A stretch of DNA of 64,000 nucleotides from Earliella scabrosa (lineage: Eukaryota > Basidiomycota > Agaricomycetes > Polyporales > Polyporaceae): NCBI GenBank assembly GCA_022605405.1, contig JABYQQ010000020.1:186001-250000 (forward strand). Direction: 5' to 3'. A program made the position numbers and the translations under genes. The notes beneath the pieces are model-generated. The model was not told the origin of the DNA, did not search any database, and saw only the letters and a program-made list of their open reading frames with translations. Below are positions 23,495 through 35,015 of the stretch, piece after piece (position 1 is the first letter of the stretch; the number at the start of each line of letters is the position of its first letter).

Positions 23495-24323
23495 CTACTG
23501 AAGCCCTTGTACGGCATTGATACATGCAATGATATCTTCATCATGTGCCATTGGCTCCAATACGATCTCGCTCGCGTCCACGACGTAGTCGACCTCAGCC
23601 TGAAAGATGTTCGCATTGACCCACCGCAGCGAAACGAGGCGCAGATTGGTGAGACTGAAGGGGGGGTATACCCCAAAGTCGATTCTCCAAGCCGGGTCTT
23701 CTCCAGCATCGTTCGTGAAGTCCCAGTTGCGCGCGTGCTGTGGATCAGATACTGAATCAGGGAGCGTACACGAGAGACACGAGGCAAGGGGGCGCGTACC
23801 TGTAGGAACGTGTAGTACTCCCGCGCCACCGCAACGGCGATAGAGCCGTAGGTCCCGTCATGGCTGATGAACATGGTGTGCTCATACTGGCGGTAGCCTG
23901 GCCACTAGAGAAGGGACATGACATGTGAGTCAGATGGATCAATCGCATGAGGGATGAGTTGAGAGAACGCACGCTAATGTGTAGCCAGAGGGGACAAGTG
24001 ATGTGGGCGAGTGTGTACCACTGCAGGCCCAGGATCTCTAGGTAGGCCGGTTCGTTGCCATGCCAAACGAGGTCGTAGAGAGGAACGCCGCGTCCGTGAT
24101 AGGTGAATTCAACGGGAAACGGTAGATTGTAGCGGTCGAGGGTGGAAGGCCACCGCAGGTTCCGGAAACGATCAGGTGTTTGACGCGGAATCCGTACGCG
24201 AACGAGCTCGAAGCGGGATAAAGGGAGACTGTAACCGAGTCGCGTCATCTGAGCGCGGGACGGGAACTCGTACTCTGGTGGGTAGAAGTACAAAGGGTCG
24301 AATAGATGCTGCTGGTGCTCCAT
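23495..24323 (-). CDS. WPGY-type orphan protein, 232 residues
   Basis: Exons 24323-23973, 23904-23800 and 23737-23495 are all phase 0 and total 232 residues, starting MEHQQHLFDPLYFYPPEYEF. Aromatic residues are frequent. Exon 2 begins exactly with WPGYRQYEHTMFISHDG. Exon 3 has NWDFTNDAGEDPAWRIDFG and ends in an acidic tail. There is no signal peptide and no membrane segment. The WPGY motif directly behind an intron is shared with the interrupted gene at 18108-19264. I recognise no function. Frame, splice sites and codon use support a real gene. Confidence 0.72.
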
Positions 24324-24764
24324 CGCGCTGTCTGAGAGTGTCGAGTTCGGTGTAGGTGTTGGTGGTCCATGTCGAAGGGCAGCCTGCAATTTTTATACAT
24401 CCCTCGCAGAGTACGCTTTGCCCTCCGTTCAAGCTCGCCGTGGCTCGTAATGTCAAAGCTGCAGCGCTATCGCGTCCTCGTGCGGGCGAGCGCAGGGGTG
24501 GGGAGGCGACCGGGAGAAGCCGAGGGCACGAGGAGGGAGGACAAAGGCTACCTAAACGGCTACCCTGGCCCAGAGCTGAGGCAATCACTGCGCCAGATAC
24601 TCCGCGAGCCCTTTGTGCAGGTCAGAGGCTGCGTGGCGGGCATTGTCATCGAGCGGCGCTGGAAATGCGGGCGATGCTTCTGGGAGACGGTGCATCTCGT
24701 GTCGGGACGACGACGGTCATGTGCTGGCCTGTGTACTCTGTCAAAGCCCGAGTAGAGACCAGAG

Positions 24765-25400
24765 TCAAAGCCGTTTCCAGCGGAAGCCGTGATTGATCGT
24801 GTCTAACTTGAATGCGTGAGTAGTGGTGAGCCTGTGCCAGCAGAGGTTCCCAGGGTATATCTGGCACCACTGGCAGGTCGAACGTTTTCCCCCATAGCGA
24901 GCCACAAAAGTGATGCTTAACGCCCTGCACTCGGTAGTAAGAAGATGGGACTCACCTCGAACTGACCGTCCTCGTCTCCTGTCGACCACGATGAAGGTCA
25001 TAGTATAGTTCCACGTGCACGGATTTGAAGCCGAGAGATTGACGCGTCCATGGTGACCTGCATATTTTCCCATTATCATCTGCGCGTATACGTTTGCAAT
25101 CATCGGAAGCCTAGCATGCCAAACTTCCACGTTGAACCTGAAGGTAGCTGAGGCCGCCTCCACTGCCCAGGCGACCGGCGAGCAGCAAGGTTGAAGTCCA
25201 GTCAAGTTGAAGAGATGACCGGGCCCTTCCGGCCCGGACATGGGATGACTCAGCACAGGCGCTTCGAGGTCCGTGCAGTCCGCCTCCCAGTTCGAGTCGA
25301 CCTACTCGCTGAAAACATCTAAGTCCTTCTAGTCTCGAGGCTGCGCGACCACTGAGCACCCTGGCCTCATCGGGATCGTACGCGTGGTGTGGCTTGGCTC
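24765..25400 (-). other. Coding-like but unresolved stretch
   Basis: An open minus-strand frame at 25256-24765 and an overlapping one with VPDIPWEPLLAQAHHY suggest remnants of exons, possibly a decayed relative of the upstream WPGY-type gene. I could not build a continuous model. Confidence 0.25.
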
Positions 25401-25688
25401 ACTGACTGTGAGTCGTGAGTTATCACGTCTACGACTCAAGTGTCCTGAGTCGGGATTCAAATTCTTAAACCTTGACTGATCTTAAGAACTTTGGTGACGA
25501 GAGTCGTGCTTGCAATGACGATGCTAGCTGTACTGTCTTCATGAAGCTACTCATGCTGTGGGGCCTGGATGCCACCTGAGTGCACTATCAGTGCCTTCCA
25601 TAAAATCGCTACGGGATCATATCTGTCAAATGCGTCGCTGATGCTGGTACTACTACAGAAAGTCTACGTACTCATCCAGGATCAAGCG

Positions 25689-25708
25689 CGAATGAATGAA
25701 TGAATGAA
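25689..25708 (+). repeat. Short (GAAT)n microsatellite
   Basis: About four to five tandem GAAT units occur here. The surrounding 25.4-26.3 kb shows no supported gene. Confidence 0.7.
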
Positions 25709-26316
25709 TCTCCCGTTTATTGCCCGCGAGGGCCGAGCCCTATGGTAGGCAGTACATACAGTAATCTACCGGTGCTGTAACTATGTATCGGCGAAGTCGG
25801 TGCAATCATTGGTTCAAGCGCGAACACACGATAGAAATCAAGCGCAAGCCCTCCTCAAACTCTCCCTGCGCACGTATGTCGTCACACTCAGTCTCATGCA
25901 TCGCCTTGCATACAAGCATCTATGATGCAACATCACCCGTGCTGTGAATAGAGTTCTCCATGGGAATGATGTGTCGAGTACTATGAGTTCACCCACAAGA
26001 AGATTCAGAAATCTTTCTTGCCTCGATGGACGCTTGAACTCGTCGCTGTAGGCATCTAAGGCATGTCATTCATCACCACCGCCCTCCCCACAAGGTTCAT
26101 GAATGTATGCAGACGCACTGACAGCTTCGTCGTCCATCAGGTCGAACTGTTGGCACGACCGAGGAGTGAACTGAGAGTACAGCCCGGACCATGACCCATA
26201 GTCTTGAGGGCTGCAATGCATGCGGGCCATGGAGGGTATAAAGACAGCACCCGTGAACTGGTCCACTCATCGACATCGACTTGCCACATTCAAGCCTAGA
26301 GCCAGCCCTATCCACA

Positions 26317-26902
26317 ATGTTCCACCCATTCGCCTACGCCGCGCTCGCTCTCTATTTCGCAGCTGACACCTACGCCAAACACTCGCTCGTCGGCAAGAAC
26401 CCGACTCCTCCCACTGTGGTCGGCATCGACGTCTCATCCTCCATGCCCAGGTCCAAAGGCCCCCTCCGCCGTCCTCCCGGGTCCAGTGCCAAGTTCGCAG
26501 CAGCGCTGCACGCTGGCCCGATCCCCATCCCCCAAGGCGGCGCGCTCAACACGACGCCTAAGAACAGCACGACTCCCGCGTCGTGCAGTTCTGTCCCCGA
26601 CGCCGACCCGTCCGCTGCAACGCTCTTGCTGTGCGAGCGGGAGGGCTGCGCGAACTGCATAGGGTTCGACCTCGCCGCGGCGCCGCACGACGTGTGCAAC
26701 ATCCCGACGGTTGCGAACTTCTCGTTCGTGTCCGTGGCGATCCTCCATCCGAGCGACGCGGGGCTGCCGTTCCAGGTCCTGGCGGGACCTGCAGGGTGCG
26801 ACGTGGAGGTAGCTTGTGGGCATTCCGAGTGTCAACACATGCTTCGATGTGGGTGCGCCATCTGGAAACTTTGCCCTCGTCAACGTTACGCGGGAGGAGT
26901 GA
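26317..26902 (+). pseudogene. Secreted Cys-containing protein with apparent frameshift
   Basis: The ATG at 26317 opens a frame with a signal peptide (MFHPFAYAALALYFAADTYA), then a Pro-rich and a Cys-rich part (ASCSSVPDADPS, CEREGCANCIGFD, FSFVSVAIL). After GCDVEV the frame derails. A coherent ending (VNTCFDVGAPSGNFALVNVT, stop at 26900-26902) is found one base over, starting at about 26831. No intron of plausible size fits between them, so a 1-nt insertion or 2-nt loss at about 26810-26830 is likely. It may be a recent pseudogene or a sequence error. Confidence 0.6.
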
Positions 26903-27151
26903 CGCACACATGAGGATTGTGAGTCGATTGGACTATGCTGGTGCGCCGATGCTGATTTCTATTTTTCCGTTGGCATAGGGGACGTAACCGGTTTCGACTC
27001 GTAGCTATCGCCCCTGTTCTCCATCGTGACCAGAGTCATCCATAGGTTCTGTCCCGCTGAACGTCTGTACATTCATGAGTGTTCCCCGGACTAGATGGAA
27101 TAGTAGATGACTCGTACCGTACGAGATTTCCAAGGCCGCATGTACCCGTCT

Positions 27152-28479
27152 TCATGGCTCCACGACAATCTCAAGCCGTACCCCCTCATGCTCAACCTCT
27201 CCCAATCCCTCCTTAAGCGTCTCGCGCACCAATCGCAGAGTCTCCTGCAACGGTTCGTCCGTTTCAACACTGCTCGCATCCTGCGCAGAGCCATATCCTC
27301 CCATCCTTACGTACGCACGGACATCCAGCTTGCGGAACACAGGGTACAGCCGATGTCCACCCTCGTCCATCATCGCCAGTGCGCGCGCAAGGGCAGCGGA
27401 CGCTCTAGCTAGGGCCGGGATCGGGAGGTCCAGCCCGCTTGTCCAGTTCAGCTGAAGCCGCTCCAGGTGCGTGAATGGCACAGGGCGTGTGCGGCCGACA
27501 TGGAGGAGGTCGGCGAGCTGGTGAAGGAATGCGAAGCCCGTGTCGGCGTCAAGCGGGATGGGCTCGCGCTTGGGCGCGAACGAGCGGCTGTTTCGGATCG
27601 TGAGCGAGCGGAGGTTCGTGCAAGGGAGGAGACTGGCGTAGATGGCCCGGATATCGGTTGGAGTGTCACCTGGAACGACAGATCAGCTGCGTGGCATGCT
27701 GAGTGGAAGTCAGGGAGGGACGCACGGTCGCAAGCGATAGACAGGCCGCAGTGTCGCAGCTGCGGTCCTAGAGCGACGAAGATCTTCGCCCATGCCCGTA
27801 AGGGGCGGATCGACGGTTCCGCGTAGAGGTAGCTCCATTGTAGGTCGACACTCTCCAGGAACGCGTGTGTCCCGTTTTTGAGCATGTCATCCGCGAGGTC
27901 GACGAGCAGACTAGGCGAGAAATTCCCGCCGGTGATGCAAAGACGCCTCAGCCTGACCCCCGAATGGATGTGCATGAGCGGACTGGGAGGCTTGGGCGTA
28001 CCACGCGCACGCGCTATTTCGCGGAGGATGGAGCCCGAGATGTCGTCTAGGACTAGGGTCTCGAGCAACGGGAGGTTGGACAGGCGGAGAGGGACGTTCC
28101 CGTTGGGTCCGTTGCCCATTCTGCGGAAGGTGAGAGTGCGCAGGTTTGGGAGCTTCTCCCAGACGTTCACGGCGGTCCAGAGCGGAACGTAGACGCCGTC
28201 TGGGGGCATATCAATTGTGAGGGAGCGCACGTATAGGGCAAGGAGTGGAGTTGTGTCGATGAGCTCGAGAAATCGAGTCTGCCTCCTGGGTTGAGGCACC
28301 GTGCCGTCGAGAACGGGGACTGTGACTTCGGATAAGATGAGGGTGCGGCATATGGGGAGCAGACCTTTGCAGGTCAGAGCAGCGCGGTTAATAGCGACAA
28401 TGTCATCCTTCAGGAATCCGAGGGTGCGCTCTATTAGCTCGACGGGCAAGGCCAGTTGCGGGAGGCAAGTCGGGTGCAT
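27152..28479 (-). CDS. F-box/LRR-like protein 2
   Basis: Two exons (28479-27726 and 27669-27152) with a 56-bp intron give 423 residues. The N-terminus (LPVELIERTLGFLKDD, AALTCKGLLPICRTLILSEV) is F-box-like. Leucine-rich repeats follow (LRTLTFRRMG, LRRLCITGGNF, LRSLTIRNSR, LERLQLNW). It shares PQPRRQTRFLELID with the paralogue at 19621-20898 and is the template of the decayed fragment at 1230-1515. Its predicted role is an SCF substrate receptor in cytosol or nucleus. Spacing and orientation do not suggest cotranscription with neighbours. Confidence 0.82.
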
Positions 28480-29388
28480 GCTGCTAAGCCGAGTACTTGG
28501 AGGGAAGAGGGCAAACTGTGCGCATCAGCACCACGTCGGACCCCATGAACTTTATAAATATAGGTTCAAATGACTCGAGTCTCGAGTTGAAATGGATGGA
28601 TCTCACGGTCACAGACTTGCCAACTGCCAGGAGGGAGGCCGGCTGCGGCCGGATGACGACCTGCTGACGACTCGGAGTCCTGGACCATACATCGCAGGGA
28701 ACAGCCAACCTGGCTCCTAGGTATGTAGTACGAGGAATGGTGGTTAGTGTGATTCACATATGTGGACTTCGGCGTACTCAGCAACACAGGTCGTGATGGT
28801 CCAAGAGCAACTTCCATCGCAGACGACAGTCACCCCTTCAAAGTACGCCCGGACCGACCGGCCCGCGTGCCGCCGAGACGCAACGTAGCGCCCTCAGGGC
28901 ATTCGCTTCTGTTGCTCCCGACTCCATCATGCTACTGTCTGTACTCACCAAGAGTATACTATCTCACGAACTTTTCGTTTCGCTCCGTTAGCAATGGCCC
29001 GGCTGATAGACGTGGAGCTGCTGAAGTTCGCGGTCACATAGTAGGCAAGTCCCGACGATGATGAATACCCCGGATTGTGGACATCCTTATCTACCCTGCT
29101 GAAGGCAGACGTTAACCTTACGGAGAGATACGGTAGTCAGTATTGGTCCCCCAATTAGACATCATCAACTCCTGCTTTGATAGTTGGAGGAGCCGTATGC
29201 CGACTGTGGGCGCATTGAATACTTGCTGAAAGCGAGGCGACCTACGACCGGGACGTCGACGGTCACGAATTGAGTGAGTAGTCTCTAATATAGCTCGGGT
29301 GCAGTACCCACTTGAAAGGATTGAAGAGAGCTGACTGCGATGGTTGGTTGTACGTCATGCTTCCATACCCAGATGACCAGTCTCAATC

Positions 29389-29712
29389 TATGTTTGGGAG
29401 GTCAACGATGCGTTCTGGGAGACACTCACCGACATATACAGAGCTGCTGGCCATCCAGACAGATGGCAGTCGCCTGACTATTGGGAGCAAACTCGTGCCT
29501 CTCCCTTTATCCGAATTCCAAATGATCGCTATGTATCGCACCTCCTCACGCGCACGGAATGGATGTTATGGAGACCAAGGCTGCCTTGTGATCTGATGAA
29601 ATTCCGGTCCGTCCTGTTCAACTCTAAGACTCATCCGAGCCATACCTGGCTGGGACTCGTCGTGCCTCATCACTGCTCACGCCAGAGGATACTGACGATC
29701 AGTAATGCTTAG
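29389..29712 (+). other. Orphan coding-like exon or gene remnant
   Basis: One frame stays open for 107 codons with protein-like composition: VWEVNDAFWETLTDIYRAAG, then DRWQSPDYWEQ, LLTRTEWMLWRPRLPCDL and WLGLVVPHH. It ends at TAG 29710-29712. There is no ATG; an acceptor-like CCAG lies at 29377-29380. Flanking DNA (28.5-29.3 kb and 29.7-30.1 kb) shows no matching upstream exon, so this is probably the end of a decayed gene. Family unknown. Confidence 0.4.
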
Positions 29713-30103
29713 AAGCACGGTACGGCATCCTAGACAGATCGTAGTTCTACGACACATTGATCACACACGATCGTACACAAGTGCAGTCTGCTTTGAGGCT
29801 GGATGACACAAATCTGCTTATGCCGCTGACCAAGGCCAGACAGGCGCCCTCTCATCCCCACTCCAGCGTGGTAAGTTCTTTCCGTCTCGAGCATTTGAGT
29901 GCGACGATGCATCGATGCATTCTCTTCGTTCTGGCCGACTCCGAAGACCGCAGACAGTTCGCGCGCATTCTACGAGCCTGATCATGCTCAGATCGACGAG
30001 ATAAAAGCCAGCGAGGATCGATCAAGTACCCCAGATCCCTCCTCGCTCATCTCCTCAGCTCGCTCACTACTACACCTCCCCGACCTCAAACAACCGCTCC
30101 ATC

Positions 30104-30916
30104 ATGGTCCTCAAGCTCTACGGCAACCCGCACTCGACGTGCACGAACCGCGTGCGCACCGTCGCGGAGGAGCTCGGCGTGCCGCTCGAGCTCGTCACGA
30201 TCGACTTCGCCAAGGGCGAGCACAAGGCGCCCGAGTTCGTCGCAGTGCAGCCGTTCGGGCAGGTGCCCTACCTCGACGACGACGGCTTCAAGCTGTTCGA
30301 GAGCCGCGCGATCTCGCGCTACCTCGCGCTCAAGCACGGCGGCATCGGCAAGCTCATCCCTGACCCCGCGGACCTCAAGAAGACGGCACTGTTTGAGCAG
30401 GCTGTGAGCATCGAGGTGTCCAACTTTGACGCGTTCGCCGCCCAGCTTGCGTGGGAGAACATCTTCAAGCCGTGAGTGCTCCTACTTCCTTGCCGTGGTA
30501 TCTGTTCTGGAGAATGGGCGGGGCCGGGTGCTGACGGGGTGCGATGCAGGATGTTTGGCTTGACGACCGACCCTGCGCGCGTGAAGGAGCTCACGACCAC
30601 GCTCGAGAGCAAGATCGCCGCGTACGACGTCATCCTCGGCAAGACGAAGTACCTCGCTGGTGATGTGAGTATCGTTTGTCTTCATGTTCAGCGAGACGCA
30701 CCATGCGCAGGTTGCTTTCGCGGGTCGTAGGAGACAGTAGACTGACTGACTCGGGCTTTGCAGGAACTCACCCTCGCGGACCTCTTCCACCTCCCCTACG
30801 GCGCGCTGCTCGAGAAGCAGGGCGTCGATTTCCTCGTCTCTGGAAAGTACCCGAACGTCGCGCGGTGGTGGAGCGACATCTCGTCCCGTGCTTCGTGGAA
30901 GAAGTTCTCGGCATGA
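30104..30916 (+). CDS. Glutathione S-transferase, phi-type
   Basis: Three exons (30104-30471, 30550-30664 and 30764-30916) encode 211 residues, the usual GST length. The N-terminal thioredoxin-like domain has LYGNPHSTCTNRV, where the Ser is the probable catalytic residue as in phi-class enzymes. It also has FGQVPYLDDDGFKLFESRAI, with the cis-Pro and the Glu-Ser that bind glutathione. The helical C-terminal domain has LTLADLFHLPY and NVARWWSDI. It conjugates glutathione to electrophiles in the cytosol. Exon 1 is extremely GC-rich with strong codon bias, suggesting high expression. The start follows CCATC, and a TATAA-like GATAAAAG lies about 100 bp upstream. Confidence 0.92.
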
Positions 30917-31517
30917 GGGAGTGTGTGCGCAGAAAGTAAAACAGGAATTGTAGCAATATACCTTCTCTCCGCATCGGAGTATCTCTCGAAACTTGTCGCT
31001 TCAATCTCCAGAGGTGTGATGTGCTCGAAGTTGCAACGTTGAACGTTAAACAGTACACCATGTGGGTGGAGGCGAAAGCGTGAAACAGGCCGAGGAGGTC
31101 GCGCTCGCGTTGTAGCCTTATGGGCGCCTGCTCCCCTTCTTCGTCTCCCACTACCGTGCCAATCCCCACTACCGACTGAGGTAGTGGGTCTCTATGAGTG
31201 ATCGACTCCGCAAAACGTTACAAGATCACGTGCAAATCCACGTGATGGTCTCTTACGGTCTCGACTCTCGACTCACCTCCCAGACTCCAGAGTCCAGACT
31301 GCCAGTCCTCCCTCTTCCCAAAAAAACTGGGCGCGTTGAAGGAGGACTTTAGTCCGACTGATGCGCGCCCTATAGTTGATGTTTCCGACCCATAGGACAT
31401 AGTACTTACGGCTAGCAAAGTACTCCTACCCCGATTATCGACATTCCATCGTGAACGAGTCGGTAGTGGGCGATGCCGCTTGCCGGCGCTACCGACTTAT
31501 CTGTGCTGGACGCGAAC

Positions 31518-31822
31518 CAGGCTCCTAAAACCAGCCGTCCACGTGTCCTCGCTCCCATATCCGAGAGCGGGCGTTTAATTCTTAATCTGGTATGTTTCGA
31601 TGCGATGACTAATATGTTGGACGCGGAGAGTTGCCTAATATATCGGGAACGGGGGAGGAGTACACGTCCTAAACGTGTACTCCTCCCCCGTTCCCGATAT
31701 ATTAGGCAACTCTCCGCGTCCAACATATTAGTCATCGCATCGAAACATACCAGATTAAGAATTAAACGCCCGCTCTCGGATATGGGAGCGAGGACACGTG
31801 GACGGCTGGTTTTAGGAGCCTG
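31518..31822. repeat. Perfect 150-bp inverted repeat with 5-bp spacer
   Basis: Left arm 31518-31667 and right arm 31673-31822 are exact reverse complements by eye; the spacer is CCTAA. Pairing stops at CAGG/CCTG on the outside. Open frames running through both arms on both strands are by-products of the symmetry. The region lies between genes with no transposase nearby. Confidence 0.92.
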
Positions 31823-32813
31823 CAAACGTTCAATATCGATTCTCCTACTTGTAACGCCTGACGACGACGACATTGACGCAGACAGGTCGAATGTTACTCT
31901 CATGTCCCGCCACAGCGTCGCGCTAGGCTCTGCTGCTTCGGACCCGTCGGACGCATCACAGTGCTGATATTGGGCGAGGGGTATCAGTGCGAAATGGTCA
32001 ACGTTGTTGGGGGAAAGTGCTGTCATGCAACGGCGAACGGTGAGATGCATGCTCTTTGATTAGCTACGCGTCTGACCACGATAATTGCAGATCATCATAA
32101 TATACGGGACATATTCGTGCGCTGTACGCGCCTGTTCGCTCAACAGTCTTATGCATACCTCGTCTCAACTCAGAACTGTGGGCGTAGTGGAAATCCCGCA
32201 TGTGAGGGCCGTCTGGAACGTCTCCAAGGGAGGTAAGTTTTGCCTACAGTACCTGCCAATCCTACCCTCCGTCGTACCCGCAAGTACGGTCCCTGAGCTC
32301 CCGCCCCGTGACGTTGCGGTTGCGTACCCGATGTCTGTCCGTTCGAGAAGGCCTCCATTTCGCCAGCGACTCACCCATCGAGCGCATGCATTGCCAGATC
32401 CGTATCTGGTGTGGAGGAGGTTGACGTGGACGGGAAGTCGGTGTTCGGGACTCAAGAGCTTATAAGATCTCAGGGTCTAAAGCAAACTGGTCAACGACCT
32501 CCATCGCGCCCTCACGGCCCAAAGCCAGCACCTGCGTCTCAAGGTCACCAACCGACACAACCTCTTTCGATTCTCGTCATGCACTCTGACCGACTGAAAG
32601 TTGCATTACTGACAGGTGAACATATTCGTATCTCCGCTGATCGTGTTGCGATAACTGATGCCCTCCCTAGCCTTCTACCTGGCCGTATTCACGGTGGTGG
32701 TAGGTTTCTGTCGTGCAGGTATATATGGGAACTACACCGTCTCATGTGCGTCGAGCTCTCATATCTCCACCTGTGCTGTGATCTGATCTCTCGTCGCCTG
32801 GCTTAACCAACAG

Positions 32814-34797
32814 ATCCTGGATTCCTGGCTGTCTTTCCTCTATCAGGATGGCTTGATTACTTTGACGCGGCTCCCAACGTTGTCGACCTCGGCTACATCA
32901 AGTACAAAGGAAATCTCTCATACGACGACACCGTTGCATACCTTGGTGTCCCATACGCCGAGCCTCCGCTGGGCGAACTCCGCTGGCGCAAGCCTCTCTC
33001 GCTCAACACGACACGTGTTGCGCAAGAGGCGAAGAACGAAGTCGTCGACCTGACCGAGTACCCAGATTTCTGCATCCAGGGAAGCACCGGGGGTGAGTCT
33101 TACGTCCTTGGCCAGCGTACACGTCATTGCCCCGGGTGCTCATGACCACTGGTGACTGGTAGACCACGATGCAGGCGGTGCAGGGACAGAAGACTGCCTG
33201 AAGATGAACGTCTACGCGCCCGCAGGCGCGAAGAAGGGCGACGACTGTGAGTCCCTTTTGCCACTCGACCAGTTGCATCCGTAGTAACCAATCTCTGCCT
33301 ATCGCCCAGTGCCCGTGCTCTTCTACATCCACGGCGGCGCACACGTCTTCGGCAACCCGCGTAACTGGCCCTTCGATCACTGGGTGCACCAATCCCCGAA
33401 CGTCGTCATCGTCTCCATCTACTACCGCCTGGACTCGCTCGGCTTCCTCGCTGCTCCAGAGCTCATGAGCGAAGGCGTAGGCGATGCCAACGTCGCCCTG
33501 TACGACCAGATCGAGGCGCTCAAGTGGGTCCAGAAGCACATCGACGCGTTTGGCGGCGACCCGGGCAAGGTGACCATTAACGGGCAGAGCGCCAGCGCGA
33601 GGTCCGTTGAGCTGCACCTGCTCGCTAAGGAGAGCAGAGGCTTGTTCTCGCAGGCGATCGTGCAGAGTGTATTTCGTACACCTATGCCGACCCTCGAGCA
33701 GCAGAAGGTATGCATCCGATCTCGCGTCCGTCGTGGATACTTTATTGACGATAGGCTATCCTATGTCAGCCCATGTTCGATTACTACGCGGATCAGGCTG
33801 GATGTCTGTCCCACTCAGCAAAGGAGACAATGGCTTGCCTTCGTGGGGTGGATGTCGGTGTGTTGTCTCGTGCGCAGGATGCGGTGATGTACAACTTGTG
33901 AGACCTATTCAGCTCAACCACAGCCCTCATCATCCCGCTGACTCAGTACACAGTACCGGTCCCTACGCAGCCTTCCGCCCCGTTCTGGACAAGGTCCTCT
34001 TCGACGAGTATCCGACGATATCCATCCTGAGGGGCAACCTCGCCGATGTTCCTATCCTCGTCGGGTGCGTATTCACAGCCATCTACGAAGTGCGTACTCC
34101 GTATTGATCGACAACGTGCATCAGCGCGACCTCCAACGAGACCCTCTCGGGCGGAACGGACGTCGCCGCCGCACTCAAAGCCTTCTACCCACAGCTCACA
34201 GCGGCCGACATAGCAGACTTCGTCCAGATCTACCCGCTCAGCGATTTCGTGTCCGAGGAGCAGCGTCTCCAAGTAGCCACGGGCGAATCCGAGTTCATCT
34301 GCGCGCGCCACATCATCGGCGCCGCTGCGGCGAAGACAAACAAGGTGTATGCGTACCGGTACAACCAGCCTCCCGGACACGCGCACACGGAAGTGGTGGG
34401 CCACGCGGCCGAGAATTGGATGTTCTTCCGCGGGACGACGACGGGGTACGTGCCTTGCCGTTCCCCAACCTCCTTGTGCTAATGACATACGTTCCAATGC
34501 TGATATGGCTCTTCTAGACCGAATGGCACGACGACCTTCCAGCCACAGTCGGACGTCGATCGTGCGTTCGCCGCGGAGCTCATCGCGTACTGGCTCTCGT
34601 TCGTGCGCGCCGGGGACCCGAACACGTACAAGCTCGCGCGCTCGCCCGTCTGGCCGGGGTATCCTGCGCGTATCGTGCTCCAGGAGCCGAAGAATGGAGA
34701 TACAACTGCGAGCGGGAGTGAGATCGAGGAAGAGCCTGCGCTCGAGTGCGCGCGGTGCGAGTTCGTGGCGGGGAAGGCTGAGCAGGAACAGGCGTAG
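32814..34797 (+). CDS. Type-B carboxylesterase/lipase (5' end unresolved)
   Basis: Exons 32814-33092, 33163-33246, 33310-33707, 33770-33897, 33954-34064, 34125-34445 and 34518-34797 give about 533 codons of an alpha/beta-hydrolase. The start lies in an upstream exon I could not place, and a signal peptide is expected there. Seen: YLGVPYAEPPLGELRWRKP; TEDCLKMNVYAP; the oxyanion motif YIHGGAHVFG; the nucleophile elbow INGQSASARSVELH, where the usual GxSxG ends in Ser rather than Gly; SNETLSGG near the acidic residue; and GHAAENWMFF with the catalytic His. The C-terminus is unusually extended and acidic, with a CARC motif. It may hydrolyse esters outside the cell or tailor products of the neighbouring NRPS-like pathway. 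Confidence 0.8.
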
Positions 34798-35015
34798 GAC
34801 GCGATGTTGTTGTGGAGCCAGTGGTGATGAATAGGTGACCTTGTTTGCTTCGCTGCAATTCACCGCTTGTCCTTCGATGTCGTGATCGGGACTGATCTGG
34901 ACAGTGTCCGACTGCATGTGCGTACCTCCTAACACCAGGTCGCATTCTGCGCGACGGGCGATGGCCCGGATCGTCTAGCATTCCAGTCACGACGAGGCCT
35001 CGACTGCTGAAGGCA

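Noticed and set aside
26370..26911. Long minus-strand open frames opposite the secreted protein gene
   Set aside because: They are GC-driven shadows of the plus-strand coding frame, without signal peptide or motifs of their own.
31668..31672. CCTAA spacer as a telomere repeat trace
   Set aside because: One 5-base match without any tandem TTAGGG units nearby is chance.
31412..32050. 212-codon open frame through the palindrome (and a similar one on the other strand)
   Set aside because: The two frames share the same peptide because the DNA is palindromic; no start context, splice site or family supports a protein.
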